Source: an uncultured Thermomicrobiales bacterium
GTDB lineage: Bacteria; Chloroflexota; Chloroflexia; Thermomicrobiales; Thermomicrobiaceae
Direction of reading: 5' to 3'
NCBI GenBank assembly: GCA_937891245.1
Contig: CALAGB010000473.1
Coordinates: forward strand, 1-8,265
Length of the DNA: 8,265 bases
Numbering within the stretch: position 1 is the first letter of the stretch; each line of letters starts with the position of its first letter. The notes under the pieces are model-generated. The model searched no databases and had not been told where the DNA came from. It was given only the letters and a program-made list of their open reading frames with translations. Shown here one piece after another: positions 1 to 6,762 of this stretch. Both the position numbers and the translations under genes were made by a program.

Positions 1-591
1 GAGGTTCTTGGCCGGATAGAAGCTGTACGCCGCGGCGTTGCTGAAGGTGCCAGTCATTTTGCCCTTGTAGGTTGCGCCGTGTGACTGGCAAGCGTCTTCG
101 ATGACGAAGAGGTTGTGCCGCTTCGCCATCTCCATGATCGGGTCCATGTCTTCCGGATGACCGAAGAGATGGACCGGCATGATCGCCTTCGTCTTTGGCG
201 TGATGGCGCGTTCGAGCTTCTCCAGATCGAGCGTGTACGTCTCCGGATCGACATCGACGAGCACCGGCGTCGCTCCGACGCCCGAAATCGTCAGCGCCGT
301 GGCGATAAACGTATTGGCGCTGGTGATCACCTCGTCGCCGGGGCCAATCTTGAGCCCCCTGAGCGCCAGCATAAGCGCCGACATCCCCGAGTCGACGCCG
401 ATGGCGTACTCCGTACCAATGAACTTGGCGAAGTCGGTCTCGAACTCCGCGAGCGCCTGGCCGAGAATGAAGTCGCCGCGCTCGAGTACCGTCTTTATCG
501 CCAGGTTGACTTCCGTCTCAATCGAAGCGAATTGCGCATGCAGATCGACGAACGGAACCGACATCTTCTTCGTCTGTGGTTGAATCGTCAT
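1..591 (-). CDS. DegT/DnrJ/EryC1/StrS-family PLP sugar aminotransferase (partial, C-terminus beyond window)
   Basis: The N-terminal 197 residues of a PLP-dependent nucleotide-sugar aminotransferase, cut by the left window edge; the family is usually about 360-400 residues. It would transfer an amino group, normally from glutamate, to a keto-sugar nucleotide in the cytoplasm. Family landmarks read directly: the opening SVPFVDL (11-17), IGVDSGMSALMLAL with the phosphate-binding region (64-77), PGDEVITSANTFIATA (84-99), PVHLFGHPEDMD (139-150), VIEDACQSHGA (163-173), where D166 should contact the PLP ring nitrogen, and SFYPAKNL (190-197), where K195 is the expected Schiff-base lysine. The active site therefore appears intact as far as visible. 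The ATG at 591 has GGAAGG at 606-601, nine bases upstream; an in-frame ATG at 564 is a weaker alternative. It follows the dehydrogenase gene after 49 nt. Together they resemble WbpB/WbpE-type pairs that make 3-amino sugars, but the exact substrate cannot be read from the sequence. Confidence 0.93.
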   Translation of the reverse strand, partial: MTIQPQTKKMSVPFVDLHAQFASIETEVNLAIKTVLERGDFILGQALAEFETDFAKFIGTEYAIGVDSGMSALMLALRGLKIGPGDEVITSANTFIATALTISGVGATPVLVDVDPETYTLDLEKLERAITPKTKAIMPVHLFGHPEDMDPIMEMAKRHNLFVIEDACQSHGATYKGKMTGTFSNAAAYSFYPAKNL

Positions 592-640
592 TGGTCCAAA
601 CCTTCCATAAAGGCACCCGAGCGGGCGCCGATCAGAACAG

Positions 641-1765
641 CTAGTGCGCCGGGACTCCGGCCGCCTCCGCGAAACTGCCATTCGGAATCTGATACACCGT
701 GTCGAGGACGACATCGACCGGCGCGCCGTGTCGCGCCATCGAGCGATCGATCGCTTCGAGGACCGCCACGACGTCGCGCCCTTCGACGCCGCTCGTCAGC
801 GGACGCTTGCCGCTGAGCACACTCTCGATAAAGTGCTGGCACTGATTCTTGAGCGGTTCGCTGACATCGATCCGCGGGCTGATGATGTTTCCGTCGCGAA
901 TCTGGAAGTGGTAATCCTGAAAATTCGCGGCCTCTGGCGGCGCCGGCGCCAGACCCTTCTCATAAACGCGTACCTGCTCCGGCACGCCGAGATCATCGAA
1001 AACGATGCGCTTGTCGCTACCGACAACGACCATCTCGCGGACCTTGTGCGGATCGGCCCAGCTGACGTGGATGTGTGCCACAACGCCGTCGTTGTAGCCG
1101 AGTGATATGAAGCCGACATCTTCGCGGCCGTTATGCAGAACCTGCGTGCCGACGGCGCTCACCCAGGTCGGCACGGAGTCGAGCAGGTAGTTGAAGATCG
1201 AAATATCATGCGGCGCCAGATCCCAGAGCGCGTTCACGTCGTGTCGAATCGGACCGAGATTCGTGCGACGCGCGTAGAGGTAGTAGACGTGGCCGATCTC
1301 ATCGAGATCGAGGTATTCCTTCACCTTGCGAATACCGGCGTTGAACATGAAGGTGTGACCGACCATCAGCGTGACACGGTGCAATTCGGCCAGGCGGATC
1401 AGCTCGTTCGAGTCGGCCACTGTCGTCGCGATCGGCTTTTCGACCAGGATGTGCTTGCCGGCCTCGATGCACTGCTTGGTCACCGCGAAGTGCGCAGTCG
1501 CCGGGGTGCAGATCAGCGCCGCATCGACGCCGTCCATCGCCAGCGCGTCCTCGAGCGAGGTCGTTGTGCGCAGACCGGGGAATTGGTGCTCGAGTTCACC
1601 GAGGCGGTGTGCACGCTGATCGCAAACGACCACCAGCTCCGCTCCGGGAAGATCGCGGCAGACCCGCACATAATTCACACCCCAGTAACCGGCGCCGATA
1701 ATCGCGATTCCAATCGGCCGGTCGCTCTGCGTCCGTCCATTACTTGAACGTCGTTCAGTCGTCAT
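641..1765 (-). CDS. Gfo/Idh/MocA-family NAD(P)-dependent sugar dehydrogenase
   Basis: A 374-residue cytoplasmic oxidoreductase, a normal length for the family. An N-terminal Rossmann fold carries IAIIGAGYWG (20-29), with the GxGxxG-type nucleotide-binding loop at 24-29, and HILVEKPIA (105-113), with the family's EKP signature at 109-111. The C-terminal half has GPIRHDVNALWDLAPHDIS (171-189), in which H186 is the likely catalytic histidine. This WDLxxHD stretch is typical of members next to DegT aminotransferases that oxidise nucleotide sugars such as UDP-HexNAc or its uronate at C3 (WbpB/WlbA type). The substrate is inferred, not seen. The start codon follows the upstream gene's stop with no gap (TAGATG), with a purine-rich GAAGGGG upstream inside the transferase gene, which suggests translational coupling. 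It would supply the keto-sugar to the aminotransferase encoded next. Confidence 0.92.
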   Translation of the reverse strand: MTTERRSSNGRTQSDRPIGIAIIGAGYWGVNYVRVCRDLPGAELVVVCDQRAHRLGELEHQFPGLRTTTSLEDALAMDGVDAALICTPATAHFAVTKQCIEAGKHILVEKPIATTVADSNELIRLAELHRVTLMVGHTFMFNAGIRKVKEYLDLDEIGHVYYLYARRTNLGPIRHDVNALWDLAPHDISIFNYLLDSVPTWVSAVGTQVLHNGREDVGFISLGYNDGVVAHIHVSWADPHKVREMVVVGSDKRIVFDDLGVPEQVRVYEKGLAPAPPEAANFQDYHFQIRDGNIISPRIDVSEPLKNQCQHFIESVLSGKRPLTSGVEGRDVVAVLEAIDRSMARHGAPVDVVLDTVYQIPNGSFAEAAGVPAH

Positions 1766-2500
1766 CTATGCGGCCCCTTCGCCCCGGAGCACGGCCGGTA
1801 TCGTCTGGGCGATGATCTTCAGATCAAGCCAGAACGACGCGTTCCGGACGTACCAGATATCCATTCCAACCATTTCCTCGAACGTCACCTGGCCACGTCC
1901 CTCCACCTGCCACATGCCGGTAATGCCCGGAATGGCGTGGAGCCGTTCGTAATGACGTGGCTGATAGCCCTCGACTTCGTACAGTGGCACCGGTCTCGGT
2001 CCGACCAGGCTCATCTCCCCTTTCACGACATTGATCAACTGCGGCAACTCGTCGACACTCGTTCGTCGTATCCACTTCCCGACGCGGGTAATTCGCGGGT
2101 CATCGTGGAGCTTGATCGTCGTCTCTTCGTCTTCCAGATCGAGCGTGCCGCTGACGAACGCTCGAATATGCGACTCATGCAACGACTGGTCCGCGTTGGC
2201 CACCATCGAGCGAAACTTCAGCATGCTGAATGGCTTGATTTCCCAATCGACAGCACCATCTGCATCAGTTCGCCGGCGAGCACCGACTCGCTCCTGTGCG
2301 AAGAAGACCGGGCCACGGGTATCGAGCTTGATCAGCACGGCGACCAGCGCCAGCAGCGGCGAGAGGACGATGAGCAAGATGCTCGCGATGGTCACGTCGG
2401 ACCAGCGTTTCGCTGCGGGGTACCAACCGGCAGGTTGCACAATCGGCTCAGCCACGGCTTCTATCGCTCGTTGACGGCTTTCGTGTCGTTGTCGAAGCAT
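1766..2500 (-). CDS. Polyprenyl-phosphate sugar-phosphate transferase (bacterial sugar transferase domain, PglC/WcaJ C-terminal type)
   Basis: A 244-residue monotopic phosphoglycosyltransferase that would move a sugar-1-phosphate from a nucleotide sugar to undecaprenyl phosphate at the inner face of the membrane, the first step of exopolysaccharide repeat-unit synthesis. It has only the small catalytic form: a hydrophobic re-entrant segment at about 36-58, containing SP at 47-48, preceded by KRWSD (31-35). It lacks the four-helix N-terminal domain of WbaP-type enzymes. Family motifs are GPVFFAQERVG (63-73), FSMLKFRSM (91-99), RRTSVDELPQL (145-155) with the catalytic Asp-Glu dyad D150-E151, KGEMSLVGPRP (160-170), and PGITGMWQVEGR (191-202). 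The start is well fixed by AGGAGG at 2515-2510, nine bases upstream. This places the start inside the end of the kinase gene, a 40-nt overlap. The donor sugar cannot be predicted from sequence alone. Confidence 0.94.
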   Translation of the reverse strand: MLRQRHESRQRAIEAVAEPIVQPAGWYPAAKRWSDVTIASILLIVLSPLLALVAVLIKLDTRGPVFFAQERVGARRRTDADGAVDWEIKPFSMLKFRSMVANADQSLHESHIRAFVSGTLDLEDEETTIKLHDDPRITRVGKWIRRTSVDELPQLINVVKGEMSLVGPRPVPLYEVEGYQPRHYERLHAIPGITGMWQVEGRGQVTFEEMVGMDIWYVRNASFWLDLKIIAQTIPAVLRGEGAA

Positions 2501-4290
2501 TCGAGCGATCCTCCTATCGTTCGCGTTGTCGAAGCGGCTGTACGAAAGTCGCTGATGCGTCGCAGCAAAGCCGGCCCGTTCTGCACGCGATTCTCCTGGG
2601 CCATCTCCTCCACACCTTCGGTTGTCAACTCAGACAACCGACGCAACGGCCCGTCCGATGCCCGCTCACCCGATGAGTGAGACTCCTGCGCTTTGATCAC
2701 GCGTAGCGGGCGAATTGTTTGCTGACCGGTCTCTGGCGACGGCGACGGATCGGACGGCGTACGCGTCGACTCGTTCGCGGGAACCGGTCGGTCATAGTGG
2801 AAATCGGACGTCATTTCGGCGTGCGTCACGATGATGCCGAGCGGCTTGCGATGCACACCGGCCAGTCCGGTCAACGCGGCGTCTACCGTTTCACGGCGCA
2901 CCTCCCCACGGGCGACGACCACCACCAGGCCATCGACGATCAAGGACAGCACTGTCGCATCGGCCACAGTCTGTAGCGACGGCGCATCAACCAGGACGAC
3001 ATCAAAATTCGCGGTCAGATACTCAATAACGTCGTGCATTGCCGGCAACCCGAGCAATTCGGCCGGTGAGGATGACGCCGGTCCGCTCGGCAAGATGTTG
3101 ATGCGGTGCGTCGGGTTATAGCGGATAGCGGCGTCCACATCGTATTCACCGGTCAGGACACTGGTAAGTCCGATATCGTTCGGCGTACCGAAGATCTCGT
3201 GCTGCACCGGCTTGCGCAGGTCGCCATCGACCACAACCACACGTCGCCCGGCGTTCGCGATCGCGAGCGCCAGATTCGCGATGGTCGTCGACTTACCCTC
3301 GGACGGCTGCGAGCTCGTAAACATCATCGAGCGAATGCCCGACTCGGGATCAAGCGCGAAGAGCGTGGTTCGCAGCCGGCGGAACGCCTCTTCCTGCGGT
3401 GACTTCTCCATAAAGAGCGTCGCGCTCGCCGCTCGCTTCGCGGTTGGGATGCGGCCGAGAATCGGAAGCTCGACCAGGTTGGTGATCTCATCCGAGCCGT
3501 GCATCGTGGTGTCGAAGTTTTCGAGCAGGAAGGCGAGGCCGGTGCCGCCGATCAGACCGAGCATCAATCCGAGCGGGATGAGAATCTTCTTGTTTGGGTT
3601 CGACGGCGCCGTCGGGACGCTTGCCTCCTGGACGACCGTCATCTGGCTGGCGCCCTGCGCTGTAGCGTCACGCAGCTCCTGGTATTGCGTCAGGAGCGTC
3701 GAATAGGTGCTCTCGTCGAGCTGGATTGACTGTTGCGTCGCGTCGAGCAACTGCTTGTTATCAGGCGACTGCTTGAGCAGCGTGTCGTATTGCGCGCGCT
3801 GCTTTTCCAGGTCGGCCTGCACCTGGTCGATCTGCTGCTTCAGCATGTCGAGGCTGCTCTCACCCAGGCTGGCGTACTGCGCTTTGATCTGACTACTCAG
3901 CTGATCCGCGATCGCGTTGGCAGCGTCGGCCGCCTGCTTCGGATTCGTGTCCTGGACCTGAATAACCATGAGTTCGGTATTCGCCGGTATCGCCACCGCG
4001 ATCTTCGGTGGCGCACTCAACTTGAGCTGCTTCATCACCTCGGCGGATGTCTGCGGGCTCGTGACCATCGTGCGATAGGTGTTCATCAGGCGGTCTGAGT
4101 ACTGCAGATCGTAACTGACCCAGCCGGATGACCCGGTGTTCGCCGTGCCCATGCGGAGTGTCGTCGATGCCGTATACAGAGGGGTGATGAGGAACAATCC
4201 GGCGATCGTCGCGGCCAGTGCCAACACCGTGGTGATGACCACGACCAGGCGGCGGCGCCAGACGACGGCTATGAAGGATTGAAGGTCCAT
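2461..4290 (-). CDS. Wzz/BY-kinase-type polysaccharide chain-length regulator and autokinase
   Basis: A 609-residue inner-membrane protein that should control exopolysaccharide polymerisation and export. TM1 lies at about 15-37. A Wzz-type extracytoplasmic region with coiled-coil character (about 140-210) follows, then a proline-rich segment (PTAPSNPNKK, 227-235) and TM2 (about 236-256). The cytoplasmic ATPase has EAFRRLR (301-307, the ExxRxxR oligomerisation motif), Walker A SSQPSEGKSTT (326-336, K333), Walker A' VVVVDGDLRKP (351-361, D355 and D357) and Walker B VVLVDAPS (431-438, D435). ATP binding therefore looks intact. Oddly, the roughly 110-residue Ser/Thr/Pro-rich tail has one tyrosine (Y499) instead of the usual C-terminal tyrosine cluster, but two similar LRRLSEL and LRRISDF stretches (549-555, 576-582). 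I chose ATG 4290 (MDLQSFIAVVWRRR) because it gives the typical family N-terminus and has AAGGG at 4305-4301. A longer frame from TTG 4383 begins in the terminator U-tract. First gene of the operon. Confidence 0.92.
   Translation of the reverse strand: MDLQSFIAVVWRRRLVVVITTVLALAATIAGLFLITPLYTASTTLRMGTANTGSSGWVSYDLQYSDRLMNTYRTMVTSPQTSAEVMKQLKLSAPPKIAVAIPANTELMVIQVQDTNPKQAADAANAIADQLSSQIKAQYASLGESSLDMLKQQIDQVQADLEKQRAQYDTLLKQSPDNKQLLDATQQSIQLDESTYSTLLTQYQELRDATAQGASQMTVVQEASVPTAPSNPNKKILIPLGLMLGLIGGTGLAFLLENFDTTMHGSDEITNLVELPILGRIPTAKRAASATLFMEKSPQEEAFRRLRTTLFALDPESGIRSMMFTSSQPSEGKSTTIANLALAIANAGRRVVVVDGDLRKPVQHEIFGTPNDIGLTSVLTGEYDVDAAIRYNPTHRINILPSGPASSSPAELLGLPAMHDVIEYLTANFDVVLVDAPSLQTVADATVLSLIVDGLVVVVARGEVRRETVDAALTGLAGVHRKPLGIIVTHAEMTSDFHYDRPVPANESTRTPSDPSPSPETGQQTIRPLRVIKAQESHSSGERASDGPLRRLSELTTEGVEEMAQENRVQNGPALLRRISDFRTAASTTRTIGGSLECFDNDTKAVNER
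2510..2515 (-). promoter_or_regulatory. Consensus Shine-Dalgarno for the sugar transferase, inside the kinase gene
   Basis: AGGAGG on the minus strand, nine bases before the ATG at 2500 and inside the last 20 codons of the kinase reading frame. It decides the transferase start and shows that translation is re-initiated within the upstream gene, giving a 40-nt overlap. Confidence 0.8.
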
Positions 4291-4381
4291 ACAGTCACAA
4301 CCCTTACGCGTACTCGCTGAATGCGGACAATTCGATCGGTCTCGCTCCGCCGGTCGATGCGCCTCGCGGCTGCACAGACAC

Positions 4382-4414
4382 AAAAAAACCGGCTCGACGT
4401 TTTGCCGGCCGGTT
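4382..4414 (-). terminator. Rho-independent terminator, expression platform of the riboswitch
   Basis: On the minus strand AACCGGC (4414-4408) pairs with GCCGGTT (4393-4387) and runs into seven T residues (4388-4382). A second register pairs CCGGC (4408-4404) with GCCGG (4393-4389). It sits between the leader and the kinase ORF, about 90 nt before the start codon, so it can only act as an attenuator of the operon's own transcript. Its 5' arm uses the same bases as the 3' edge of the upstream aptamer, so the two folds should exclude each other. Confidence 0.82.
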
Positions 4415-4473
4415 GCACCACTGGCTCAGTACGGATCAGGTGCCCAGATTGCGATCCGTACGTCGTTGCCGCC
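4404..4473 (-). promoter_or_regulatory. Class II cyclic di-GMP riboswitch aptamer (c-di-GMP-II)
   Basis: Read on the minus strand, this 70-nt stretch matches from memory the Clostridium acetobutylicum c-di-GMP-II aptamer. The conserved blocks TGGGCACCTGA (4446-4436) and GTGGTGCAACCG (4421-4410) lie in the same order, with the same 27-nt CAC-to-GTG interval. The secondary structure also fits: a closing helix CGGC (4471-4468) with GCCG (4409-4406), a perfect 9-bp helix GTACGGATC (4461-4453) with GATCCGTAC (4437-4429), and a pseudoknot GCACC (4443-4439) with GGTGC (4419-4415). The 9-bp helix keeps the position but not the sequence of the clostridial one, which is what covariation looks like. The element lies in the leader of an exopolysaccharide operon, a classic target of c-di-GMP. 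Because the terminator arm (4414-4408) reuses aptamer bases, I infer that ligand binding turns expression on. Not confirmed by a covariance-model search. Confidence 0.88.
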
Positions 4474-4527
4474 TTTGTGTTGTCCCTCGGATTGCGCCGC
4501 TCCCTGGCGCCGCGCTCCGTTACCCAG

Positions 4528-4557
4528 ACTCTAGCGATTAGCCCATCTGTGCTACAA
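4528..4557 (-). promoter_or_regulatory. Candidate promoter of the riboswitch-exopolysaccharide operon
   Basis: On the minus strand TTGTAG (4557-4552) and TAGAGT (4533-4528) are separated by 18 nt and would start transcription near 4521, about 50 nt before the aptamer. The -10 matches four of six consensus bases and the -35 three of six, so this is only a plausible placement. A promoter somewhere upstream of 4474 is required by the riboswitch. Confidence 0.35.
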
Positions 4558-4593
4558 CCGACATCCGTCTCTGGATTGACGGGACCTTCGTAC

Positions 4594-4623
4594 TTGACGG
4601 TCCTATGCCTATCGGGCTATCCC
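4594..4623 (+). promoter_or_regulatory. Weak candidate promoter for the DUF4012 gene
   Basis: TTGACG (4594-4599) is a good -35 match, followed after 18 nt by TATCCC (4618-4623), a poor -10. Another TTGACG lies at 4576-4581. The 453-nt gap 4291-4743 between divergent genes must hold promoters for both strands. Apart from the riboswitch, terminator and these weak boxes it shows an AAGGAGG at 4627-4633 with no usable start codon behind it and a 12-base palindrome at 4710-4721. Confidence 0.22.
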
Positions 4624-4709
4624 AATAAGGAGGAATTGGCGACGTTCGTACCATTCGTGAAAAGATGCGTACGGGTCGCGCAAGGATTCGCCAGGTCAGC
4701 TCTGATTGG

Positions 4710-4721
4710 GCGAACGTTCGC
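4710..4721. promoter_or_regulatory. 12-base perfect palindrome ahead of the DUF4012 gene (possible operator)
   Basis: GCGAACGTTCGC is its own reverse complement and lies 22 nt before the ATG at 4744. A related partial copy, GCGACGTTCG, occurs at 4639-4648. It could be a repressor site, but a palindrome of this size is expected once or twice in 8 kb by chance. Confidence 0.2.
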
Positions 4722-4743
4722 AGGGAACAGGTGATCGCGCACT

Positions 4744-6762
4744 ATGCAGTTCGACCAACCCGCGGTCTCAGGCACACTGAATGGAACCGGTACAACGCGG
4801 TCGCGAACCGGGCGTCAAGCCGAGTTGCGGCCGATTGCGCCGCCGGCTCTGAAGCCAATCGCTCCCAATAACCCGGTCATCACAGAGACGGCTGCGTCTA
4901 ATAAGAAGCGAAGAAAAGCGTGGACATGGTTTCGTGTCACGCGCTGGCTAGCGTTTACGATGGTTCTGCTCGCAATCGGACTCGGCGGTTGGTGGGGGGA
5001 TAAGCGCGCGCAGGCAACCCTGACGGCCTACCACGCCGTTACCGCCGATGTACGCGGAATCCAGGGGCTGGAGTCAGCCAATCTCTCGACCTTCACGGCC
5101 GCCGATGCCGCCCATGTTCATAGCCAGTTCGCGCAACTGCAAACCGATGTCGATCGGATGATCGCGCTCACGACGTTCTCAAATAGGATCGATCACTTGA
5201 TTCAGCGCCTGCCGTACGTTGGTCCCCGCTATGGCGCCGGCACGCAGACGCTCCAGGTCGTGAAATTGCTGGCTGATTCGGGTACGTCCGGTTCGGCGAT
5301 CGGTGAGCAAGTGCTGACTGCCTATAAGACAAATGGGCTATCCGACTCGGTAGCCCCGGCCGGGCCCACCTGGCTCGACGTCGTCAATCAGAACCTGCCG
5401 CAGATTACTCTGATCACTCAGCAGATCGACGAGGCGTTGAGCTTGCGCGCCCAGATCGACCAGCGCTATTTGCCGGTTACGGCACAGTTGAAGCTCGCCA
5501 AGTTCGACGAGTTGACCGGGCGTTACGATCTCGACAAGCTGGTCAACACCCAGCTCCCGGCGCTCCAGGCGGCCTTTGGCGCGAACGGTCCGGCACGCTA
5601 CCTCGTGCTAATCCAGAACCCGTCGGAACTCCGCCCGAGCGGTGGATTCCCGGGCACCATCGCCCTCGTCACCTTCGATCGCGGGCAGCTGCGCAGCTAT
5701 GAGTTTTACGATGTGTACGATCTGAACCAGGCGTACACCGAAAGCCAGCACGCTCCGGTCGCGCAGCCCTGGGCGCTCTCGCGCTACGCACCGTCGCCGG
5801 AACTCTCGATCCTCGACGCCAGCTGGTGGAGCAATTTTCCGACGAGCGCTGCGAAGATTCTTTCGATGTACCAATCGACCGACTGGCCGTCCATTCGCGG
5901 TGTCGTCGCTCTCGACCCGGCTGTCGTCGGGAGCATGCTGAGCATAACGGGGCCGATCACCATTGATGTCGACGGAGAAACACGCACCATCACCGCCGAT
6001 AACGTGCATGACGAAATCGAACGCCAGCGCGCCTTGCAACGTGCTGGCGAAAAGACGGAGGACGTCCATAAGCAGGTGGTCGCCATCATCGGTAAAGAGA
6101 TTATCGAGCGGATGAAAGGCGGTGATCGCTCGACGACGCTGGAGATGGCGAAAGCGATCGAGAAAACGGCCGAACATCGCGACATGCAGATCTACTCCGC
6201 AGACGCCGATGTGCAGGCACTCATCGAGGAGCGCGGCTGGTCGGGGAGCATGACGCCCGAGCCGGGCGTCCCGACGCTCGCACTCACCTTTGCCAACGTC
6301 GCTTTCGGCAAATCGAGTGAGTTGATGCATTCCAGCTTCGATATGACGATCGGTCCGTCGGTCAACGGAATGCGCGACGTGCAACTGGACGTTACGCTCG
6401 ACCACACCGGTTCGCCGGACAACGACCCGTTCTACCAGGGCTTCCAGCGCTGGTGGGTCGATGTCACCCTGCCGGAGGGGAGCCAGCGCACCAGGAGCAC
6501 CGTTCCTGAGGTCAGCAACCCGGATGAGCCCAACGGCGGCAGCTATGAAATCCCGTTGCCATCCGGTTCCCACGCGACCTTTACCATCGACTTCCGCATG
6601 CCGGACACCTCGATGCTCCTGCTGCGCCGGCAGGCGGGGCTCACACCAGCCAAGGTCACGATCGATACACCACAATGTTCGTCAGCACCGCACGTTGAGA
6701 CGCTCAACACCGATCTCATCGTGTCGCTCACGAACGCCTGCCCGGCAGTCACGCCGAAATAG
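4744..6762 (+). CDS. DUF4012-domain single-pass membrane protein
   Basis: A 672-residue protein of unknown molecular function. The first 60 residues are Pro/Ala/Thr-rich and probably disordered and cytoplasmic. KKRRK (54-58) precedes a single membrane span at about 65-84, so by the positive-inside rule about 590 residues face outward. The recognisable DUF4012 core contains RYLVLIQNPSELRPSGGFPG (285-304), DASWWSNFPTSAAKILSMYQ (358-377) and GVVALDPAVVGSMLSITGPI (386-405). Only two cysteines are present (645 and 666), both near the C-terminus on the outside, suggesting one disulfide. DUF4012 proteins often sit beside polysaccharide genes in Chloroflexota and Actinomycetota. Here the gene is divergent from a c-di-GMP-controlled exopolysaccharide operon, which supports but does not prove an envelope-glycan role. 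The ATG has AGGTGA at 4729-4734, nine bases upstream, and an in-frame stop at 4732-4734 rules out a longer N-terminus. Confidence 0.9.
   Translation: MQFDQPAVSGTLNGTGTTRSRTGRQAELRPIAPPALKPIAPNNPVITETAASNKKRRKAWTWFRVTRWLAFTMVLLAIGLGGWWGDKRAQATLTAYHAVTADVRGIQGLESANLSTFTAADAAHVHSQFAQLQTDVDRMIALTTFSNRIDHLIQRLPYVGPRYGAGTQTLQVVKLLADSGTSGSAIGEQVLTAYKTNGLSDSVAPAGPTWLDVVNQNLPQITLITQQIDEALSLRAQIDQRYLPVTAQLKLAKFDELTGRYDLDKLVNTQLPALQAAFGANGPARYLVLIQNPSELRPSGGFPGTIALVTFDRGQLRSYEFYDVYDLNQAYTESQHAPVAQPWALSRYAPSPELSILDASWWSNFPTSAAKILSMYQSTDWPSIRGVVALDPAVVGSMLSITGPITIDVDGETRTITADNVHDEIERQRALQRAGEKTEDVHKQVVAIIGKEIIERMKGGDRSTTLEMAKAIEKTAEHRDMQIYSADADVQALIEERGWSGSMTPEPGVPTLALTFANVAFGKSSELMHSSFDMTIGPSVNGMRDVQLDVTLDHTGSPDNDPFYQGFQRWWVDVTLPEGSQRTRSTVPEVSNPDEPNGGSYEIPLPSGSHATFTIDFRMPDTSMLLLRRQAGLTPAKVTIDTPQCSSAPHVETLNTDLIVSLTNACPAVTPK

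Noticed and set aside
115..816. 233-residue plus-strand open frame
   Set aside because: It runs antisense across the aminotransferase and dehydrogenase genes, both with clear catalytic motifs, and its own product is low-complexity Arg-rich sequence.
4291..4383. N-terminal extension of the kinase by 31 residues from TTG 4383
   Set aside because: It would start inside the terminator U-tract, adds a Cys/Arg-rich stretch unlike the family, and the ATG at 4290 gives a typical N-terminus with an upstream AAGGG.
4404..4473. Assignment of the leader to c-di-GMP-I (GEMM), c-di-AMP (ydaO), SAH or THF riboswitches
   Set aside because: The conserved blocks of those classes, as I recall them, are absent, whereas spacing, pseudoknot and conserved blocks fit c-di-GMP-II.
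5608..6675. 355-residue open frame on the minus strand opposite the DUF4012 gene
   Set aside because: It is the antisense shadow of a recognisable protein, is rich in Arg/His/Asp without family motifs, and GC-rich coding DNA commonly leaves such frames open.
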